Shown here: positions 1 through 3,425 of the stretch, piece by piece
Numbering within the stretch: position 1 is the first letter of the stretch
Layout of the letters: the number at the start of each line of letters is the position of its first letter
Assembly (NCBI GenBank): GCA_046715095.1
Contig: JBKJZQ010000200.1
Location: forward strand, 1 to 5,149
Direction of reading: 5' to 3'
Source: WHTI01 sp046715095
GTDB taxonomy: Bacteria > Actinomycetota > CADDZG01 > WHSQ01
DNA length: 5,149 nucleotides
Notes under the pieces: model-generated
Databases searched by the model: none
What the model was told of the DNA's origin: nothing
What the model saw: the letters and a program-made list of their open reading frames with translations, nothing else
Program-made: the position numbers and the translations under genes

Positions 1-690
1 GTGCAGTCGAGACAGGACGTCGGCGATCCATCCCGAGTCGACGTGTTGGAGGCGGAAGAGCTCCCCGTAGCGGCCCTCGACCACTATGGCTGCGCAGGGC
101 ACTTCGGCGAGGCGCTGCATCTGGAAGACCAAAGTGCCGTCGGAGAGACTGGCGACGAAGTTCTCGAGGGTCTTTCTTTCGACGGATGCGATCAAACCCG
201 CGGCGCCACCGACCGCGTAGTCGCCTGCGGGGAGCGCGGACCGCTCCGTTTCAACCGATCTCCCGGAGAAGCGGTATGGGTAGCGCTCCCGCGAGTCCAC
301 CAGGATCGTGAAGCCGGTGCTGCTTCGCCTTCGTGGAACGCGCGCGCCGGGATTGGCCGTTCTGGCCGTCTTTTGGGTCTGCCAGAAGATCGCGGGGCGC
401 CCCCGGACCTCGGTGAAGACGAACTGCGACCGGGCCAGCCGGGGGCGATCGAGCACCAGGTCGATGGCGGCCCCGCGCCTGCGACAGATGGTTGGACGAA
501 CGCGTTCGAGAACCTCGGCATCCTTGGGCCATTCATCCTCGAGAGGGTGGCAGTAGACGCGTGCCGACCGGGGCCACGTCTCTCGTGCCTTGAGGAGGAG
601 GCCATCGTCGACGGGCACATGTAGCAGGTAGGGCAACTTGCTCTCGGTGTCGGGGTTGCGCGCCACGACGAAGAAGCCGGTGAGTTCCAC
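1..690 (-). CDS. ERCC4-domain (XPF/Mus81-type) nuclease, C-terminus cut by window edge
   Basis: The reverse strand is open from a GTG at 690 to the window edge, giving 230 residues without a stop. The N-terminal part (about 1-120) carries RNPDTESKLPYLLHVP and a tryptophan/arginine-rich stretch that I recall from actinobacterial ERCC4 proteins of unknown role. The ERCC4 nuclease fold starts near residue 130: VDSRER (131-136), LPAGDY (153-158), then VERKTLENF (170-178). The family signature is GDx(n)ERKx3D; here D157, E171 and K173 are present but the last acidic position is N177. Family members cleave branched or flapped DNA, usually with a partner or DNA-binding domain; any such domain would lie beyond the left edge. 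The start is the only in-frame ATG/GTG/TTG after the stop codon at 750-748; a GGAG lies only 2 nt before it, so translation initiation is unclear. It follows the vapC stop by 37 nt on the same strand, so co-transcription is possible. The family call is firm; the exact substrate is unknown. Confidence 0.88.
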   Translation of the reverse strand, partial: MELTGFFVVARNPDTESKLPYLLHVPVDDGLLLKARETWPRSARVYCHPLEDEWPKDAEVLERVRPTICRRRGAAIDLVLDRPRLARSQFVFTEVRGRPAIFWQTQKTARTANPGARVPRRRSSTGFTILVDSRERYPYRFSGRSVETERSALPAGDYAVGGAAGLIASVERKTLENFVASLSDGTLVFQMQRLAEVPCAAIVVEGRYGELFRLQHVDSGWIADVLSRLH

Positions 691-727
691 GGCTCCATTC
701 TGGTTGATTCCGGCTCGCGCGGTGGTC

Positions 728-1153
728 TTACAGGGAGCCGGGCTCCGCTATCCATTCCACCTGCTGCCCTGTGATCTGGGCGATCCGCTCGTAGTCGTGG
801 TCGTAGTGCCACACCGTAACTCCGGCTATCTCGGCAACCGCTGCGATCAGCAGATCCGGAAGCTTGACGCTTCGGTGATGGAGGGCTCCTTCGTGCGCCA
901 GCGACCGCTGGACCATCAGGGCCCGATCGGCAGCGTCCGTCCCGCAGGGAAGTTGATGGAGCGCGTCGAGCCTCGTAGCGGTCACGTCGTAGTCGCGCGC
1001 CCCACGGGCGCTGTAGAGGACCTCGAGCCGGACCGGAGCGGTCGTCGCGATCCGGTCGTTCTCGAGATGGCGGAGCCACTGCTCGAGTACTCCCGGATCC
1101 GAGCTGTGGTACCACGCGCTCGTGTCGGCGAGGAGGAGCCCTACGTCCGCCAC
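728..1153 (-). CDS. vapC: VapC-type PIN-domain RNase toxin (pair 1)
   Basis: This 141-residue protein has the size and layout of a VapC toxin, a Mg-dependent RNase that blocks translation when its antitoxin is degraded. The four PIN acidic positions are visible: D10 in LADTSAW, E44 in VRLEVLYSAR, D100 in LPDLLIAA, and D118/D120 in HYDHDYERIA. All expected catalytic residues are present, so it should be active. The start is a GTG at 1153 lying inside the end of the upstream antitoxin gene (13-nt overlap), which implies translational coupling; AAGGA lies about 12 nt upstream, a rather long spacing. The stop is TAA at 730-728. The neighbouring antitoxin at 1141-1356 is its evident partner. The target RNA cannot be deduced from sequence. 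Other PIN nucleases are a formal alternative, but the operon with a small RHH protein makes VapC by far the most likely. Confidence 0.93.
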   Translation of the reverse strand: MADVGLLLADTSAWYHSSDPGVLEQWLRHLENDRIATTAPVRLEVLYSARGARDYDVTATRLDALHQLPCGTDAADRALMVQRSLAHEGALHHRSVKLPDLLIAAVAEIAGVTVWHYDHDYERIAQITGQQVEWIAEPGSL

Positions 1154-1356
1154 CGTCGGGCTGCTTCCTTCGTAGCCTCATCGAAGTCGAGTCCCGCACC
1201 GGTCTCGAGCTGCCGCGAGAGCTCACGACGCCGGCTCGCCCGGACGACCTCGCTGAGGGCGGTATCGACCGTCGCCTTGAGTCCGGTCGTACCGAGGACC
1301 TCCTGGGCTTGGGCCAGGAGGTCGTCATCCACATCGATCGTCGTTTTCCGGCCCAT
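1141..1356 (-). CDS. vapB: VapB-type ribbon-helix-helix antitoxin (pair 1)
   Basis: This 71-residue protein begins MGRKTTIDVDDDLLAQAQEV, the typical start of VapB antitoxins: a short beta strand (RKTTIDVD) followed by two helices (about 11-21 and 25-43) forming a ribbon-helix-helix DNA-binding dimer. The C-terminal tail (about 45-71, rich in E, R and a WR end) should wrap the PIN toxin and block its active site. An in-frame ATG six codons upstream (1374) would add MLYTQP. I prefer 1356 because a TATACT -10 hexamer (1368-1363) ends exactly 6 nt before it, the leaderless arrangement common in actinobacteria, and because homologues start at this motif. The gene overlaps its toxin by 13 nt and should repress its own promoter together with the toxin. 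Confidence 0.9.
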   Translation of the reverse strand: MGRKTTIDVDDDLLAQAQEVLGTTGLKATVDTALSEVVRASRRRELSRQLETGAGLDFDEATKEAARRWRT

Positions 1357-1419
1357 CGGCTGAGTATATAGCATAGTATCCTATCTGTATATATTCCTAT
1401 TGAGGACTAAGGTATATCC
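1357..1419 (-). promoter_or_regulatory. vapB (pair 1) promoter and probable VapBC operator
   Basis: The 85-nt gap between the pair-2 toxin and this antitoxin contains an AT-rich patch in otherwise GC-rich sequence. On the minus strand TATACT (1368-1363) is followed by CAGCCG and then the ATG at 1356, a leaderless layout. On the plus strand GTATAT occurs three times, at 1364, 1387 and 1412 (spacings 23 and 25 nt, near two helical turns). A short inverted repeat ATAG-N4-CTAT sits at 1373-1384. I infer these are binding sites for the RHH antitoxin or toxin-antitoxin complex, which normally autorepress. No good -35 hexamer is seen. Confidence 0.6.
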
Positions 1420-1441
1420 GAGCTGCGCCCGGTCCCTACCT

Positions 1442-1861
1442 CTATCGGGTCGCGACTCCCAGGGAGAGCTCGCCGGCGGCCCGGATGAGATCGTCGTCCC
1501 AGGTCGCCATGACCATCTCGTCGGTTTCGGTGGCCAGCGCGGACGCGAGGTGAAGAGCGTCGTAACCACGAAGAGCGTGAGCCTCGGCGAGGTCTCCTGC
1601 TCGCGACGCGATGTCCCCGGTCGCTTCGATGATCGTCATCTCATCCACTCGCCTCCCCAATTCCTGCTTGACCTTCCGATGACCGCCGCGTGTCAGGCGC
1701 CGGGACCGCATCGCCGTGGCCAGCGCCGCTCTCGCTTCGGGGTAGGTGAGGCGACTCGTCATCCGCAGGTCGGCCGCGTCCCAGATGACCGTGCAGACCT
1801 CCGAGTGTTCTTCCTCGACCAAGAGCTTGATCAGCGCGGAGGTCTCGAAGTAGACGATCAC
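1442..1861 (-). CDS. vapC: PIN-domain toxin of VapC type (pair 2)
   Basis: The product is 139 residues, beginning VIVYFETSALIKLLVEEEHS (initiator Met from GTG). It is a second PIN RNase toxin, clearly from a different subfamily than the first. Expected acidic sites are E6 (in FETSAL, where D is usual), E42 (in LTYPEARAAL), D101 (in RGYDALHLASAL) and D122/D124 (in MATWDDDLIRAA). The GYDALHLASA block is characteristic of PIN toxins paired with Phd/YefM-like antitoxins. The GTG start overlaps the antitoxin stop as GTGA (4 nt), with AAGGAG 8 nt upstream as Shine-Dalgarno. A longer frame, open upstream to 2077, runs antisense-free through the antitoxin gene in another frame and is not coding. The E6 replacement may be tolerated or may weaken metal binding; otherwise the protein looks intact. 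Confidence 0.92.
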   Translation of the reverse strand: MIVYFETSALIKLLVEEEHSEVCTVIWDAADLRMTSRLTYPEARAALATAMRSRRLTRGGHRKVKQELGRRVDEMTIIEATGDIASRAGDLAEAHALRGYDALHLASALATETDEMVMATWDDDLIRAAGELSLGVATR

Positions 1862-2118
1862 CTCCGTTGCTCCTTGACGAGTTCCGACACGCTTCCCTTC
1901 GCCGGGACCCGTTCGTGAGCCGAGGCCGGTCGAGCCGGGGCCCTCGGCTTCTTGATGACGCCCGCGTCGATCAGTTCCTCGATCGCGCTCGGCCCGGTTG
2001 CCGCGATGATCCTGGCGACCGGGCGGCCTCTCTCGGTGATCACGACCTCGCCGCCGGCCTTGACCTCGTCGAGCCACCGCCGGAGATCACTTCTCAGCTC
2101 CCGGATCCCAACCTCCAT
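1858..2118 (-). CDS. Phd/YefM-like (VapB) antitoxin (pair 2)
   Basis: The 86-residue product starts MEVGIRELRSDLRRWLDEVK, followed by GEVVITERGRPVARI, the classic Phd/YefM fold that binds DNA as a dimer through its N-terminal half. The basic, proline-rich tail (about 55-86: GVIKKP, then HERVPAKGSVSELVKEQRR) matches the toxin-binding end seen in antitoxins of PIN toxins. I chose the ATG at 2118 because it gives the usual family N-terminus and has AGGTG 8 nt upstream as a Shine-Dalgarno site. An in-frame ATG at 2142 would add MSATGVHK and be almost leaderless from the predicted promoter, and cannot be excluded; the open frame continues to 2310 but has no support there. Its TGA overlaps the toxin GTG, so the two are translationally coupled. 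Confidence 0.9.
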   Translation of the reverse strand: MEVGIRELRSDLRRWLDEVKAGGEVVITERGRPVARIIAATGPSAIEELIDAGVIKKPRAPARPASAHERVPAKGSVSELVKEQRR

Positions 2119-2183
2119 TTTGTGTACACCTGTTGCTGACATAGTAGGTACACATTCTATCCGGAGGGTGAGACACGAGACAA
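2119..2183 (-). promoter_or_regulatory. Promoter and probable operator of pair-2 toxin-antitoxin operon
   Basis: On the minus strand a -35-like TTGTCT (2183-2178) and a -10-like TAGAAT (2159-2154) are separated by 18 nt, placing transcription start near 2147. A perfect 8-bp palindrome GTGTACAC lies at 2122-2129, and its half GTACAC recurs at 2148-2153, 24 nt away and at the expected transcription start. The palindrome sits beside the AGGTG ribosome site of the antitoxin start at 2118. Position and symmetry suggest the operator for autorepression by the Phd/YefM-like antitoxin; this is inference. Confidence 0.6.
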
Positions 2184-2235
2184 GGGCCGGGAGACAGCAA
2201 CCGATCTCCGGCTGTTTCGTGTCGTAACGCCCTGC

Positions 2236-2241
2236 TACCGT
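2236..2241 (+). promoter_or_regulatory. -10-like element for the coiled-coil membrane protein gene
   Basis: TACCGT fits the actinobacterial TANNNT -10 pattern and ends 7 nt before the ATG at 2249. No Shine-Dalgarno sequence precedes that ATG, so the transcript is probably leaderless. No convincing -35 is seen. The stretch 2184-2235 between this and the divergent pair-2 promoter holds nothing else I can identify. Confidence 0.4.
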
Positions 2242-2248
2242 GATGGGT

Positions 2249-2542
2249 ATGGAAGCGCAAACGTGGACGGTGATCGGCCTTCTGACCGCGACCCTGCTCG
2301 GCTCACTCATCTACCTCGGGAGTCGGATCGACGGCCTTGGTTCGAGGATCGATGCCATTGGAGCCCGGATCGACGCCCTCTCGTCCGAGGTCCGCGTGCA
2401 GGGTTCCGGGCTCAATTCTCGGATCGACGCCCTCTCGACTGAGATCCGTCAGGAGGTCCGTCAGCAGGGGTCGGTCTTGGCCGATCGGATCTACGAGCTC
2501 GCTGCCAAGCTCGACGACCACCTGAAATGGCACGCCGGGTGA
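2249..2542 (+). CDS. Small membrane-anchored coiled-coil protein with RID repeats
   Basis: The 97-residue product has one predicted membrane helix (about 6-23, TVIGLLTATLLGSLIYLG) right at the N-terminus, followed by a heptad-repeat coiled coil. Units SRIDGLG, SRIDAIG and ARIDALS follow each other at residues 25-45, and SRIDALS returns at 57-63; the tail ends LDDHLKWHAG. I recall similar short RID-repeat proteins with a DHL-HAG end in actinobacterial genomes, without known function. A GTG at 2240 and ATG at 2243 are in frame; I prefer 2249 because of the -10-like TACCGT 7 nt upstream. The gene diverges from the pair-2 toxin-antitoxin operon and converges on arsC with only 7 nt between stop codons and no visible terminator. 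It may act as a membrane-bound oligomer or spacer; no catalytic motif is present. Function unknown. Confidence 0.75.
   Translation: MEAQTWTVIGLLTATLLGSLIYLGSRIDGLGSRIDAIGARIDALSSEVRVQGSGLNSRIDALSTEIRQEVRQQGSVLADRIYELAAKLDDHLKWHAG
2366..2437 (+). repeat. 18-bp direct repeat inside the RID coiled-coil gene
   Basis: An identical 18-bp string (CGGATCGACGCCCTCTCG) occurs at 2366-2383 and 2420-2437, 54 nt (18 codons) apart and in the same frame, coding RIDALS both times. The less exact copies at about 2324 and 2345 code the other RID units. This is internal duplication of the coiled-coil unit, not a mobile repeat. Confidence 0.8.
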
Positions 2543-2549
2543 CGAGGCT

Positions 2550-3017
2550 TTAGTCCGGGCGGCCGAGCTTCCCGATCAGGTTCCTTACCCGGAGCTCGAT
2601 CAGGTCCCGGATCTTGGCGACGTCCTCGGGTGACTTCCCCTTGGGATCGTCGAGCGCCCAGTCCTCGAGCGGGGTGCGGAGCGCCGGGCACGCCTCCTCG
2701 ACCGCGCAGCCCATGCCGATCACGAGCTCGGCCTGATCGACGAGCTCCTGGGTGAGACTCCGGCCCGGCGTGTCCCTGAGCGTGATGCCGGCCTCGCGCA
2801 TCGTCGCGACGACCTCGGGGTGAGGGTGGCTGGCCGGCTGGGTTCCGGCCGATAGCGCCCGGTGGGTGTGCGACATCTTGTTGAAGAACGCCTCGGCCAT
2901 GCGGGAGCGCCCCGCGTTGTGGACGCACACGAACAGGATCAGCGGCCGGCGGTCGTCCTCGGGCTCCGAGGCCTTCACGGTGAGGCGGTGGCGATCCTGC
3001 GTCTGTTGTCGGAACAT
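2550..3017 (-). CDS. arsC: Arsenate reductase ArsC / low-molecular-weight phosphotyrosine phosphatase family
   Basis: The 155-residue protein contains the P-loop VCVHNAGRSRMAEAFF (residues 30-45), with nucleophile C31 and R37 of the CX5R motif. In the arsenate branch of this family the enzyme reduces arsenate to arsenite for efflux. Support for that branch over a plain tyrosine phosphatase is VCVHNAGRS, the GMGC segment with a second and third cysteine (C104, C110), and EDWALDDPKGK with the general-acid D124-P125. C104 and C110 have five residues between them; the well-studied thioredoxin-linked enzyme of plasmid pI258 has six, as I recall, so the recycling partner (thioredoxin or mycothiol/mycoredoxin) is open. 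The first 25 residues are a hydrophilic extension before the fold; a GTG at 2978 is an alternative start but lacks a ribosome site. The ATG at 3017 has only a weak GATAGG upstream and lies 4 nt after the vapC remnant, from whose transcript it may be read. No arsR or efflux gene is in view. Confidence 0.9.
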   Translation of the reverse strand: MFRQQTQDRHRLTVKASEPEDDRRPLILFVCVHNAGRSRMAEAFFNKMSHTHRALSAGTQPASHPHPEVVATMREAGITLRDTPGRSLTQELVDQAELVIGMGCAVEEACPALRTPLEDWALDDPKGKSPEDVAKIRDLIELRVRNLIGKLGRPD

Positions 3018-3021
3018 GAAC

Positions 3022-3288
3022 CTATCTGAACACTTCCAGGGGAGTGCATGAGGCCAGGCGATCGAAATCGTCGTCGTTGTGAAGGATCGGGGCCCTCTCC
3101 CTGACGCAGGGCGCGGCGATAAGGCAATCGAGGGTCTTGCGGATCGTGACCCCCTTTGCCGGGCCGTACGGTACAGGTGCGCGGCCGAGCGTAAGACTGC
3201 CGGGCGCCAGGCACGGTCCCGCCGGGCACTGAACCACCTGCAAAAAAGCCCTCAGCGCAGGATCGTCACGCAGGGGGGCTGCCGGCAA
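3022..3288 (-). pseudogene. 3' remnant of a third VapC PIN-toxin gene
   Basis: Read from a TTG at 3288, 88 residues end with GVTIRKTLDCLIAAPCVRER and APILHNDDDFDRL, the unmistakable C-terminal half of a VapC PIN domain: D54 is the third acidic site and D72-D74 the fourth. The preceding LRDDPALRAFL resembles the middle of such toxins. The N-terminal 45-50 residues with the DTS motif and the first glutamate are absent. Upstream of 3288 the frame stays open to a TAG at 3414-3412 but codes nothing PIN-like, and I checked the other two minus frames with the same result, so this is a 5' deletion rather than a simple frameshift. No antitoxin precedes it. Runs of six identical bases at 3273-3278 and 3242-3247 also lie in it. 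It should be inactive as an RNase. An annotated small hypothetical protein here would be the same remnant. Confidence 0.72.
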
Positions 3289-3344
3289 TCTTACCTTTTG
3301 CGACTCATGGTGCGTGACGCAGCTCCGGGTGAGCCGAGTCCGAT

Positions 3345-3374
3345 TTGACGGATATGGTTTCCAGGATCTAGGTT
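3345..3374 (+). promoter_or_regulatory. Promoter of the secreted LVIVD/PA protein gene
   Basis: TTGACG (3345-3350) and TAGGTT (3369-3374) are 18 nt apart and resemble -35 and -10 hexamers of a housekeeping sigma-70-type promoter; the -35 matches the consensus at five of six bases, the -10 only as TANNNT. Transcription would start near 3381, giving a leader of about 45 nt. The rest of 3289-3425 holds the leader hairpin and ribosome site but no gene. Confidence 0.5.
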
Positions 3375-3386
3375 TCTTGGGCGGGT

Positions 3387-3405
3387 GTTCCCCGCGCAGG
3401 GGAGC
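3387..3405 (+). other. Leader hairpin upstream of the LVIVD/PA gene
   Basis: GTTCCCC (3387-3393) pairs with GGGGAGC (3399-3405) around the 5-nt loop GCGCA, a seven-pair stem including one G-U. It is not followed by a T-run, so it is not a typical intrinsic terminator. It ends 9 nt before the purine-rich ribosome site and could stabilise the mRNA or affect initiation. Confidence 0.4.
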
Positions 3406-3413
3406 GCATTTCT

Positions 3414-3422
3414 AGGGGAGGA
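3414..3422 (+). promoter_or_regulatory. Strong Shine-Dalgarno site of the LVIVD/PA gene
   Basis: AGGGGAGGA lies directly before the ATG at 3426. The AGGGG core gives a spacing of 7 nt and the GGAGGA core one of 3 nt. It fixes the start, since the signal peptide begins immediately at this ATG. It contrasts with the leaderless or weak sites of the other genes in the window. Confidence 0.7.
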
Positions 3423-3425
3423 TTG

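Noticed and set aside
1..624. Plus-strand open frame of 207 codons
   Set aside because: It is the antisense of the ERCC4 gene, whose minus-strand translation has clear family motifs; the plus product has none and is simply a by-product of GC-rich codons.
192..1334. Minus-strand open frame of 380 codons spanning vapB, vapC and the ERCC4 gene
   Set aside because: It is out of frame with three recognisable genes on the same strand and its product is low-complexity R/S/P/G-rich, typical of shadow frames in high-GC DNA.
638..1363. Plus-strand open frame of 241 codons opposite vapB and vapC
   Set aside because: Both minus-strand genes carry full domain motifs; the plus frame shows no domain, ribosome site or codon pattern of its own.
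2491..2928. Minus-strand open frame of 145 codons within arsC
   Set aside because: It is out of frame with arsC, whose P-loop and cysteine motifs decide the true frame.
3242..3260. Run of six T on the minus strand after a GC-rich stretch, as a possible terminator
   Set aside because: No self-complementary stem precedes it; it is read as codons of the vapC remnant.
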